Below are positions 1 to 6,201 of a stretch of 9,017 nucleotides of DNA, piece by piece. Position 1 is the stretch's first letter. Every line of letters begins with the position of its first letter. The stretch comes from Anaerolineales bacterium UBA2029 (GTDB lineage Bacteria > Chloroflexota > Anaerolineae > Aggregatilineales > Aggregatilineaceae): contig DDBP01000114.1 in assembly GCA_002332795.1 (NCBI GenBank), positions 1 through 9,017 of the forward strand, read 5' to 3'. The notes under the pieces are model-generated. The model made no database searches. It saw only the letters and a list, made by a program, of their open reading frames with translations, and was not told the DNA's origin. A program made the translations under genes and the position numbers.

Positions 1-5
1 CCCCG

Positions 6-49
6 CCTCGCTTCGCTCGGCGCGCCAGCGCTGAGCGGGATGAGGTAAA
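6..49. repeat. Palindromic repeat unit, CCTC...GAGGTAAA (left copy)
   Basis: An inverted repeat sits at 14-37. CGCTCGGCGC (14-23) pairs with GCGCTGAGCG (28-37) around a 4-base loop, giving ten pairs of which one is G-T. Outside it, CCTC (6-9) can pair with GAGG (42-45), and the unit ends in TAAA (46-49). The right edge of the window (8975-9017) holds a second unit of nearly the same length with the same outer bases, the same orientation and the same TAAA end. I read both as members of a dispersed intergenic palindromic repeat family. Only two copies are visible, so family membership is inferred. Confidence 0.5.
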
Positions 50-50
50 G

Positions 51-138
51 CCGCAGAGCAGGACTTCTCAAACAGCCTCTATGATTGATTTCTCCTCCTC
101 TGCGCTCCCGGCGTCTCTGCGGTTCAAGATTTCTGCGG
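51..138. repeat. Cluster of TCTGCG direct repeats with an inverted copy
   Basis: Three direct copies of YTCTGCG lie at 98-104, 115-121 and 131-137, spaced 17 and 16 bases apart. CCGCAGAG at 51-58 is the exact reverse complement of CTCTGCGG at 115-122. The stretch between them (about 59-97) is less GC-rich than the surrounding genes. No coding frame explains the cluster. It could be a degenerate intergenic repeat next to the 6-49 palindrome, or part of the leader upstream of the response regulator. The function is unknown. Confidence 0.45.
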
Positions 139-139
139 A

Positions 140-169
140 TTGGTTGTGGGCCAGCCAAGCATATATAAT
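140..169 (+). promoter_or_regulatory. Probable sigma-70-type promoter for the response regulator gene, with an overlapping dyad
   Basis: A perfect -10 hexamer TATAAT lies at 164-169. A weak -35 TTGGTT lies at 140-145 with an 18-base spacer. Transcription would start near 176, leaving a leader of about 80 bases before the start codon at 258. An imperfect dyad, TTGGTTG (140-146) and CAGCCAA (152-158) with a 5-base loop and six of seven pairs matching, covers the -35 region and could be an operator. The -10 is clear; the -35 and the operator are tentative. Confidence 0.5.
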
Positions 170-257
170 GAACGTAACATCTGGCTGACCCTGCCGCGCG
201 TGAAAGCGGCCATGCCGCCCGCGTACCCGGCATTACGGTAGAGGAAGACGGCGTCTC

Positions 258-635
258 ATGCCCACTCGTGTACTGGTCGTAGATGACGAAATGGATACCC
301 TGCGCCTGCTGCGCACGGTGCTGCAGATTGGCGGGTTCGAGCCGATCACCACCCTCAATTCGCTGGAAGCACTCGACCTGGCCGAACGGGAAAGACCAGA
401 CGTCGTCTTGCTGGACATCATGATGCCGGAGATTGATGGCTTCATGCTGTGCAGGATGATGCGTCAGAATCCGGTCACGCAGGACCTGCCCATCATCTTC
501 GTCACCGCCTATCAGTCGCTGGATATTGAGGAACGACGGCTGGAAGCGGGCGCCGATCTGGTGGTTCACAAGCCGATCAGCGTGGACTCGCTGGTGAGCG
601 CCATTCACAAGGTGCTGGATCGCCGTCAGCCCTGA
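258..635 (+). CDS. Single-domain response regulator (CheY-like receiver)
   Basis: This 125-residue protein is essentially one receiver domain with no output domain. It should take a phosphoryl group from a histidine kinase and pass the signal by protein contact. The active site looks intact: acidic pair D9/D10 in VVDDE, phospho-acceptor D53 in LLDIMMPEIDG, switch threonine T83 in FVTAY, and K105-P106 in VVHKPIS. The length is usual for CheY/Spo0F-type regulators. An upstream GAGGAAG (241-247) is a plausible ribosome-binding site for the ATG, and a TATAAT promoter lies about 90 bases upstream. No histidine kinase is in the window, so it is an orphan here. The next gene, a dehydrogenase, starts 63 bases downstream on the same strand, but no functional link is evident. 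The family call is secure; the partner and output are unknown. Confidence 0.93.
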   Translation: MPTRVLVVDDEMDTLRLLRTVLQIGGFEPITTLNSLEALDLAERERPDVVLLDIMMPEIDGFMLCRMMRQNPVTQDLPIIFVTAYQSLDIEERRLEAGADLVVHKPISVDSLVSAIHKVLDRRQP

Positions 636-698
636 GCAGGCGTGGGTCAGCCGCAAACCGTCGCTGCTGCCATCACAGACACGCACGAGGAATAGAAC

Positions 699-1778
699 GT
701 GGAAAAAACGCACACCATCGTCGTCATGCAGGGCGATCAGACGGGCCAGGAATTGCTGGAAGAAGCGCTGCGCGTGCTCTCGCCGTCCATCCTGCCGCCC
801 AATATTCATTTCGTCACCTTCGACCTGTCGCTGGAAAACCGCCGCGCCACCAAAAATCAGGTCGTCTACCAGGCGGCGGAAGCGGTGAAGAAGTATGGGC
901 TGGGGCTGAAGGCGGCGACCATCACCCCTGGCGATCCCGACGATGTGGGCAGCCCCAACGCCATCCTGCGCGAAGCTATTGACGCACAGGTCATTCTGCG
1001 CGTGGGGCGACGACTGCCGCCTGTGCGCCCGATCGCGGGCGTGCACGCGCCGATCGCTGTGGTGCGCATGGCCGTCGGCGACGCCTACGGGGCCAAAGAA
1101 TGGCGCGAGGGCGAAGGTCTGGACGAGGTCGCCTACCGCACCGAGCGCATCACCCGCCGCACCTGCCGCGCGGTGGCCGAATACGCCTTTCACTACGCGG
1201 CGCGCACCGGCGCGAAGGTGTTCGGCGGCCCCAAATACACCGTCAGCCCCGTCTACGAGGGCATGTTCAAAGAGGAACTCGACGCCGCCGCGGCCCGTTA
1301 CCCGACCGTGCGCTACGAGCCGCAGTTGATAGACGCGACTTATGCCCTGCTGCTGGAGACGACCGGCGAACCCCTGGTGATCCCCACCCTCAACCGCGAC
1401 GGCGACAGCATGTCCGACCTGGTGCTGAAGATGTTCGGCACCATCGCCGGTTCGGAGTCGGTGATCATCAGCTTCGACGAAAACCTGCAGCCCAACGCCA
1501 TCATCGCCGAAGCGCCGCACGGCACCGCCCCGTCGTTGCAGGGCAAGAACCTGGCCAATCCCATCGCCATGATCATGGCCGCGGCAACGGTGCTCAGTTA
1601 CATTCCGGACGACCGCGCTGCGCGCGTCTGCCGCGCCATCCGCGAGGCGACGCTGGAAGCGGTCTACGACGGCGTGCGCACCCCCGACCTGGGCGGTCAG
1701 GCCACGACGAGCGAATTCACCGACGAGGTGATCCGGCGTGTGCAGGCCAAGCTGGCCGTGTGGGACGCGCTGGGCTAG
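699..1778 (+). CDS. Isocitrate/isopropylmalate dehydrogenase family enzyme
   Basis: A 359-residue beta-decarboxylating 2-hydroxyacid dehydrogenase, probably using isocitrate or a related substrate, with NAD(P)+ and Mg2+/Mn2+. Features resembling eukaryotic-type NADP-IDH are SPNAILR (85-91), R123...GDAY (127-130), catalytic-lysine motif PKYT (K179), metal Asp D212 in QLID, and GDSMSD (D236, D240). Its length and the EAPHGTAP...GK..ANPIA stretch (271-290) resemble the shorter prokaryotic IDH/IPMDH form. The usual N-terminal GDGIGPE is GDQTGQE (12-18). In the coenzyme motif HGTAPSLQG, the position that is Asp in NAD enzymes and Lys in E. coli NADP-IDH is Ser279, so coenzyme choice cannot be read. 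The start is GTG at 699, preceded by GAGGAA (687-692) with a 6-base gap; the next ATG, codon 10, would cut the first strand. No leu or TCA genes lie beside it. The family is certain; the substrate is not. Confidence 0.88.
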   Translation: MEKTHTIVVMQGDQTGQELLEEALRVLSPSILPPNIHFVTFDLSLENRRATKNQVVYQAAEAVKKYGLGLKAATITPGDPDDVGSPNAILREAIDAQVILRVGRRLPPVRPIAGVHAPIAVVRMAVGDAYGAKEWREGEGLDEVAYRTERITRRTCRAVAEYAFHYAARTGAKVFGGPKYTVSPVYEGMFKEELDAAAARYPTVRYEPQLIDATYALLLETTGEPLVIPTLNRDGDSMSDLVLKMFGTIAGSESVIISFDENLQPNAIIAEAPHGTAPSLQGKNLANPIAMIMAAATVLSYIPDDRAARVCRAIREATLEAVYDGVRTPDLGGQATTSEFTDEVIRRVQAKLAVWDALG

Positions 1779-1846
1779 GAGCGCGGCGGGCAGACAGCCG
1801 GGCGACCGTCACCGACAGGACAGCCGCCTGCCTCTTCACCCCTCAC

Positions 1847-1874
1847 GACTCCTGACTCATGACTCGCAACTCTC
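1847..1874. repeat. 7-bp tandem repeat (RACTCNN x4)
   Basis: GACTC occurs at 1847, 1854 and 1861, and AACTC at 1868, all exactly 7 bases apart. The array spans an in-frame ATG at 1859 that would otherwise be the furthest-upstream start of the next gene. Seven is not a multiple of three and the translated residues look unlike family N-termini, so the array is more likely non-coding leader than protein. Confidence 0.5.
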
Positions 1875-1885
1875 AACCAGAGACC

Positions 1886-4531
1886 ATGCCCGTGAAGCTG
1901 ATCCTGACGCACGATAACGCCGACTTCGATGCGGTCGCCTCGCTGCTGGCCGCGCATAAGCTCGATCCCGAAGCGCTGCCAGTGTTGCCCAAGCGCGTCA
2001 ACCGCAACGTCGAGGAATTCCTGACGCTCTACGGTAGCGAACTGCCCTTCGTCCGCCGGGGCGAACTCAAGCGCGGCGGGCCGGTGGAGCGCGTGACAGT
2101 GGTGGACACGCAGAGCTTTTCCACGGCGCGCGGCATGCGCCCCGATACGCCCGTGCACTTCATAGACCATCATCCCCTGGCCCGCGATCTGGAGCCGAAT
2201 CAGACCTTCGCCGGCGAGCCGGTAGGCGCGGCCACGACTCTGCTGGTCGAGCAGATTCACGAGCAGGGGATCAGTCTGGCCCCGCTGGAAGCCACTCTGT
2301 TGCTGCTGGGTATCTACGAAGACACCGGTTCGCTGCTCTATGGCACGACTACCGCCCGCGATGCTCGCTGTGCCGCCTGGTTGCTGGAGTGCGGGGCCGA
2401 CCTGGACGTGATCCGCCATTTCCTGGCGCATCGGCTGACTCCCGAACAGCGCGAACTCTACGAGCGCCTGCTCGAACACACCGAAACGCATACGGTGAAA
2501 GGGCACGCCATCCTGCTGGCGATGGCCACGACGCGCCGCCCGGTGGACGAGATCGCCACGCTGGCGCACAAGCTGCGCGAACTGTATGAACCGGCGGCGG
2601 TCTTCGTGCTGGTGCAGCTCAACGGCGATATTCAGTTGGTGGCGCGGGGCACCACCGATGCGCTGGATGTCTCGGCCATTGCCCGGCGTTTCGGCGGCGG
2701 GGGGCATAGTCGCGCGGCGGCGGCGCTCATCCGCGACCGGCAACTCGAAGACGTGCGTGCCGAAATCCTGCAGGTGTTGCCGGAGATCATCGTCCCGTCG
2801 CTGCTGGTCGAATCGCTGATGTCGGTGGGGGCACAGACGGTGCGCCCCGACGAGCGCATCAAAGACGTGGTGGAGCGGATGCAGCGCACCGGTCACGAGG
2901 GCTTCCCGGTAGTGGAAGGCGGGCGCGTGGTCGGCCTGCTGACCCGTCGCGCCGTAGACCGCGCCATGAGCCATGGGCTGGGGCAACGTCGCGTCCGCGA
3001 GATCATGGACGCGGGCGAAGTGACGGTGCGCCCCACCGACTCCATCGAAGTGCTGCAACAGCGCATGATGCGCTCCGGATGGGGGCAGATTCCTGTGGTG
3101 GACGAGCGGGGCCGTCTGCTGGGCATCGTTACCCGCACCGACCTGATCAAGCGCTGGGGGCAGCGCCCCGACGACGGTCGCCGCGAGCAGATATTGCGGC
3201 GGATGCAGACGGCGCTATCGCCTGGTCTGTGGCGGCTGGTGAATGCCATCGCGCAGCAGGCGCAAAAGCAGCGCGTGGGGCTGTATCTGGTGGGCGGCTT
3301 CGTGCGCGATCTGTTGCTGGAGCAGCCCACGCACGACCTCGATCTGGTGGTGGAGGACGACGCCATCGCCCTGGTGGAGGCCCTGTGCGCGACGTATGGC
3401 GGCGACATGCGCAGCCATGCGCAGTTCGGCACGGCCAAGTGGCTCCTCGACGAGACGGTCGCCAGGGCGCTGGGCAGTTCCTGGCAGGAGAACGGCTGGC
3501 CGGCGTTCCTGGATTTCGCCTCGGCGCGGCGCGAGTTCTACGAACAGCCTACCGCCCTGCCTACCGTGCAGCGTAGCTCGATCAAGCCCGATCTGTATCG
3601 GCGCGACTTCACCATCAACACGCTGGCGATTCGCCTTTCGCCGGAGCCGATGGGGGAGTTGCTGGATTTCTACGGCGGCGAGCAGGACCTCAAGGATGGC
3701 ATCATCCGCGTGCTGCACAGCCTGAGTTTCGTGGACGATCCCACGCGCATGTTGCGGGCGGTGCGCCTGGAACAGCGCCTGGGCTTTCGCATCGAGCCGC
3801 GCACCGAGGAGCTGATCCGCAATGCCATCAGTCTGCTCGACCGCGTCAGTGGCGACCGCATCCGTCACGAGCTGGCGCTGATCCTGGCCGAACCATACCC
3901 CTTGCGCGCCCTGAGTCGGCTGGAGCGGCTGGGCATCCTGGCCGCCATCCATCCGCAACTGCGCGTGGACGAATGGGTACGCTCGGCTTTCTACGCGCTG
4001 CGCTATGCCCGTCAGCATCACCCCTGGCCGTCGCTGGCGACGTTCGACAACTGGATGCTGACCTCGTTCTCGCTGTTCACCAGCCGCCTGTCTCAGGACG
4101 AACTGGAGAAGTTGGGGCGGCGATTGCAGTTTTCGCGCCGCTACCTGAATCACCTGCAGGACGCGCGTGCCGCCATCGCCCTGCTGCCGCAACTGAGCGA
4201 GCCGTTGCCCCCCAGCGAGGTGGTGCGCCTGCTGGAGTCGCTCGACGAGGTCGGCTGGCTGGCCGCCTGGGCTGCCGCGCCGAACGCCGTCGCCCGCGAG
4301 CAGATCGAGCGTTTCGCCAGCACCTGGCGCTACGTGCGGCCTACGGTAGGCGGGCAGGAATTGCGGACGCTCACAGGCATGAAACCAGGGCCGCTGTACG
4401 GCCAACTGCTGAGTCGGCTGCGCGAAGCGTGGTTGAACGGCCTGATTGCGTCGCCCGACGAGGAGAAAGCGATGCTCCTGCAACTGGTTGCCGAACTGCC
4501 TGGCACGGGTGAAGAATCGCACAAAAGCTGA
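1886..4531 (+). CDS. DHH phosphoesterase - CBS pair - tRNA nucleotidyltransferase/poly(A) polymerase fusion
   Basis: A large 881-residue protein with three modules. First is a DHH/DHHA1 phosphoesterase: H9-D-N-A-D13-F-D15, D74 in VVDTQ, D94-H95-H96, D146 in YEDTG, and the DHHA1 glycine loop GGGGH at 270-274. Second are two CBS domains at about 306-361 and 369-424, usually adenine-nucleotide sensors. Third is a class II nucleotidyltransferase with LVGGFVRD (468-475), catalytic DLD (D484, D486), RRDFTINTLA (572-581) and DDPTRMLRAVR (617-627). Its helical C-terminus carries a GMKPGPLYGQLL motif (about 831-842) like bacterial CCA enzymes. It probably builds or repairs tRNA 3' ends; full CCA, CC- or A-adding specificity cannot be read. 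The DHH part may degrade short RNA or a cyclic dinucleotide (inferred). I start at ATG 1886 because the ATG at 1859, nine codons earlier, lies inside a 7-bp tandem repeat and homologues begin near LILTHDNADFD. No strong ribosome-binding site is seen for either. Confidence 0.9.
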   Translation: MPVKLILTHDNADFDAVASLLAAHKLDPEALPVLPKRVNRNVEEFLTLYGSELPFVRRGELKRGGPVERVTVVDTQSFSTARGMRPDTPVHFIDHHPLARDLEPNQTFAGEPVGAATTLLVEQIHEQGISLAPLEATLLLLGIYEDTGSLLYGTTTARDARCAAWLLECGADLDVIRHFLAHRLTPEQRELYERLLEHTETHTVKGHAILLAMATTRRPVDEIATLAHKLRELYEPAAVFVLVQLNGDIQLVARGTTDALDVSAIARRFGGGGHSRAAAALIRDRQLEDVRAEILQVLPEIIVPSLLVESLMSVGAQTVRPDERIKDVVERMQRTGHEGFPVVEGGRVVGLLTRRAVDRAMSHGLGQRRVREIMDAGEVTVRPTDSIEVLQQRMMRSGWGQIPVVDERGRLLGIVTRTDLIKRWGQRPDDGRREQILRRMQTALSPGLWRLVNAIAQQAQKQRVGLYLVGGFVRDLLLEQPTHDLDLVVEDDAIALVEALCATYGGDMRSHAQFGTAKWLLDETVARALGSSWQENGWPAFLDFASARREFYEQPTALPTVQRSSIKPDLYRRDFTINTLAIRLSPEPMGELLDFYGGEQDLKDGIIRVLHSLSFVDDPTRMLRAVRLEQRLGFRIEPRTEELIRNAISLLDRVSGDRIRHELALILAEPYPLRALSRLERLGILAAIHPQLRVDEWVRSAFYALRYARQHHPWPSLATFDNWMLTSFSLFTSRLSQDELEKLGRRLQFSRRYLNHLQDARAAIALLPQLSEPLPPSEVVRLLESLDEVGWLAAWAAAPNAVAREQIERFASTWRYVRPTVGGQELRTLTGMKPGPLYGQLLSRLREAWLNGLIASPDEEKAMLLQLVAELPGTGEESHKS

Positions 4532-4590
4532 GAAAATTAGAAAGAAAGATTAAAGGTTGCTGAGAGATCCCCATCTGGCACCACAGGGTC

Positions 4591-4619
4591 TGTTAAGCTT
4601 CTTTAATGCGCGGTATGAT
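4591..4619 (+). promoter_or_regulatory. Possible promoter for the cupin gene
   Basis: TATGAT at 4614-4619 is a good -10 match. The hexamer 17 bases upstream (TGTTAA, 4591-4596) matches -35 poorly. It lies in an AT-richer gap between the fusion gene and the cupin, and would give a leader of about 50 bases containing the 4635-4656 dyad. Confidence 0.35.
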
Positions 4620-4634
4620 TCCCGCCACTCGACC

Positions 4635-4656
4635 GTTGTCCACATGTAATGACAAC
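4635..4656. promoter_or_regulatory. Perfect dyad GTTGTC-N10-GACAAC upstream of the cupin gene
   Basis: GTTGTC (4635-4640) and GACAAC (4651-4656) are exact reverse complements separated by 10 bases, and the spacer itself contains the palindrome ACATGT (4642-4647). The dyad ends four bases before the ribosome-binding site GGGGGAG and lies just downstream of the possible -10 at 4614. It may be an operator bound by a dimeric repressor, or a leader stem-loop affecting translation. No regulator can be named. Confidence 0.45.
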
Positions 4657-4673
4657 TTCCTGGGGGAGCGTTC

Positions 4674-5006
4674 ATGACCCTTACTACCACACAGCCACAG
4701 TTTCGTCTGGTTCGCTGGCGCGGGGGACAGCACCCCACTCTGGATGCCATCACCCGCCTGATGCGCGACGAGCAACTGCGGCCCTACGTGTGGGTGAACG
4801 CCCCCAATTCGCGTCACCCGGTGCGCAGTCACGGCTACGACAAGACCATCTACTGTGTGCAGGGTTCCATCGAGATCATCCTGCCCGACGCCCGGCAGCG
4901 CGTGGTGCTCGGCCCTGGCGACCGCATTGATCTGCCGCGCGGAATGCGCTATGGGGCAGTCGTCGGCCCGACGGGCGCGCAGTGCGTCGAGGGCAGCCCC
5001 GCCTGA
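4674..5006 (+). CDS. Small cupin-domain protein with a degenerate metal site
   Basis: A 110-residue single-domain beta-barrel protein. The first cupin motif runs over RSHGYDKTIYCVQG (51-64) and the second over GDRIDLPRGMRY (82-93), with the G-x5-P-x-G spacing intact (G82, P88, G90). Against the consensus HxH-x3-E-x6-G, the first His is R51, the second is kept as H53, and the Glu is K57. The second-motif His is Y93. Three of four usual metal ligands are therefore replaced, so a metal-dependent reaction is unlikely and a binding or structural role is more probable (inferred). The ATG is well set by GGGGGAG at 4662-4668, five bases upstream. The gene stands alone: 142 bases separate it from the fusion gene and 319 from rpsB. 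The fold call is good; no substrate or pathway can be given. Confidence 0.82.
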   Translation: MTLTTTQPQFRLVRWRGGQHPTLDAITRLMRDEQLRPYVWVNAPNSRHPVRSHGYDKTIYCVQGSIEIILPDARQRVVLGPGDRIDLPRGMRYGAVVGPTGAQCVEGSPA

Positions 5007-5021
5007 AACAGGCGCACAAAG

Positions 5022-5041
5022 CCCGTCGCGGGACATCTTTT
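5022..5041 (+). terminator. Weak terminator candidate after the cupin gene
   Basis: CCCG-TCG-CGGG (5022-5032) forms a 4-bp GC stem, followed five bases later by TTTT (5038-5041). The stem is short and the T-run is offset, so this is only a candidate. A second weak hairpin, AGGGA...TCCCT (5082-5100), lies further along the same gap. Confidence 0.25.
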
Positions 5042-5158
5042 CCCCGATCTCCACAATGGTTGTTGCGATAAGCGTGTAGATAGGGAACCTCTGTGTCCCT
5101 TTCTGTCGTGTCCTCTGCTATGCGTTGCTGAGTCCTGCACCCCCGCGCAATTCCAGCC

Positions 5159-5187
5159 TTGTTGGGGGCAGGGGCTTATGCTACAAT
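5159..5187 (+). promoter_or_regulatory. rpsB-tsf promoter (extended -10)
   Basis: A -35-like TTGTTG (5159-5164) is 17 bases from TACAAT (5182-5187). The -10 is preceded by TG one base upstream (5179-5180), the extended -10 pattern. Predicted transcription starts near 5194, giving an untranslated leader of about 130 bases before rpsB, long enough for autoregulation. Confidence 0.6.
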
Positions 5188-5238
5188 GCTGCGCCGGGCT
5201 GTCAGTACGCTGGCGGCTCAATTCCACACGTCAGGACT

Positions 5239-5276
5239 CCGCCTGTGTTGTCCGGCTGGGCACCGGATTGCGGCGG
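5239..5276 (+). promoter_or_regulatory. Nested hairpin in the rpsB leader, possible S2 autoregulatory element
   Basis: CCGCC (5239-5243) pairs with GGCGG (5272-5276), enclosing TCCGG (5251-5255) paired with CCGGA (5263-5267) and a 7-base loop CTGGGCA. The two 5-bp stems are separated by an asymmetric internal loop of 7 and 4 bases. The element lies entirely between the predicted start of transcription and the rpsB ribosome-binding site. Leaders that bind ribosomal protein S2 and repress rpsB-tsf are known in other bacteria. That this is one is an inference from position and shape only. Confidence 0.4.
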
Positions 5277-5325
5277 GGGATGAATGGCGTGAACGCATAA
5301 ACACAGACACAGGAGGATCTGAATC

Positions 5326-6201
5326 ATGCCCGTCGTTTCGATGAAAGCGCTGCTGGAGACGGGGGTTCACTTTGGGCACCGCGCTCGCAAGTGGAACCCG
5401 AAGATGAAGCCCTACATCTTCACCGAGCGCAACGGTATTCACATCATTGACCTGCAGCAGACCGTTGTCTTCCTGGACGAAATTTACAACGTGGTGCGCG
5501 AGAAAGTGGCCGATGGCGGCACGATCCTGTTCGTCGGCACCAAGCGTCAGGCCCAGGAGACCATCGCCACCGAAGCCACCCGCTGCAGCATGCCCTACGT
5601 CAATCAGCGCTGGCTGGGCGGTACCCTGACCAACTGGCGCACCATGCGCACCCGCCTGGAGACGATGAAGCGCCTGGAGCGGCAGATCGAGGAAGGCGCT
5701 TTCGAGCAGCTCACCAAGAAAGAACGCCTGCTGCTCGACCGCAAAATGGCCCGGATGCGCCTGCGCTTCGGCGGTATGCGCAACATGACCCGCCTGCCCG
5801 ACCTGCTCTACGTGGTGGACACGCGCCGCGAAGAGACCGCCGTCAAAGAGGCCAACTCGCTGAAAATTCCCGTGATCGCCCTGGTGGACACCAACTGCGA
5901 TCCCGACCCGATTGACTACGTCATCCCGGCCAACGACGACGCCATCCGCGCCATCAAGCTGCTGACCAGTGTCATTGCCGACGCCGCCCTCGAAGGGCTG
6001 GCCCTGCGCAAGACCCGCATTGACGAAGGCGAACTGGTGGAAGAGGAAGAAGTGGACTTCGCGACGGCAATGGCCGAGGAATATGAGGACGACGAGAGCT
6101 TCCTGGGCGAGTCCACGCTGGCCAAGCTGCGTAGCGGCGAACTCGACTTCGGCGACGAGGACTTCGACCTGGACGAGGACGAAGAGAGCGAGGAAGAATG
6201 A
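5326..6201 (+). CDS. rpsB: 30S ribosomal protein S2 (uS2) with a long acidic C-terminal tail
   Basis: uS2 binds the small-subunit head/body junction late in assembly and helps recruit S1 and mRNA. Family signatures are clear: LLETGVHFGHRARKWNPKM (9-27), GIHIIDLQQT (37-46), NQRWLGGTLTNW (93-104), PDLLYVVDT (158-166) and IPVIALVDTNCDPDPIDYVIP (181-201) followed by NDDAIRAI. The core ends near residue 230. The remaining 60 residues are strongly acidic (LVEEEEVDF...DEDFDLDEDEESEEE), making the protein 291 residues against about 240 in E. coli. Such tails vary between phyla and are probably disordered. The ATG is fixed by AGGAGG nine bases upstream. The stop codon overlaps the tsf start in ATGA, so the two genes are probably translationally coupled and transcribed from the promoter at 5159-5187. 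Confidence 0.98.
   Translation: MPVVSMKALLETGVHFGHRARKWNPKMKPYIFTERNGIHIIDLQQTVVFLDEIYNVVREKVADGGTILFVGTKRQAQETIATEATRCSMPYVNQRWLGGTLTNWRTMRTRLETMKRLERQIEEGAFEQLTKKERLLLDRKMARMRLRFGGMRNMTRLPDLLYVVDTRREETAVKEANSLKIPVIALVDTNCDPDPIDYVIPANDDAIRAIKLLTSVIADAALEGLALRKTRIDEGELVEEEEVDFATAMAEEYEDDESFLGESTLAKLRSGELDFGDEDFDLDEDEESEEE

Larger units (their letters stand above)
5007..5325 (+). other. 319-bp intergenic region: cupin 3' end, rpsB promoter and leader
   Basis: No convincing gene lies here; open frames are short and overlap neighbours. The first half has two weak hairpins (5022-5032 and 5082-5100) that may end cupin transcription. The second half holds the rpsB promoter (5159-5187), a leader of about 130 bases with a nested hairpin (5239-5276), and a strong ribosome-binding site AGGAGG at 5311-5316, nine bases before the rpsB ATG. 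Confidence 0.7.

Noticed and set aside
1785..1828. GGCGG/CCGCC inverted repeat after the dehydrogenase as a terminator
   Set aside because: Five pairs across a 34-base loop with no following T-run; expected by chance at this GC content.
1100..1855. 251-residue plus-strand open frame overlapping the dehydrogenase
   Set aside because: Frame-shifted shadow rich in Arg/Gly/His; the overlapping frame carries all dehydrogenase motifs.
1775..3058. 427-residue open frame on the minus strand opposite the DHH/CBS part
   Set aside because: It runs antisense to a gene with strong domain motifs. Its translation is low-complexity (rich in His, Gln, Arg) with no recognisable family, as expected of an antisense frame in GC-rich DNA.
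3215..4522. 435-residue open frame on the minus strand opposite the nucleotidyltransferase part
   Set aside because: Same reason: Gln/Arg/Ala-rich antisense shadow with no motif.
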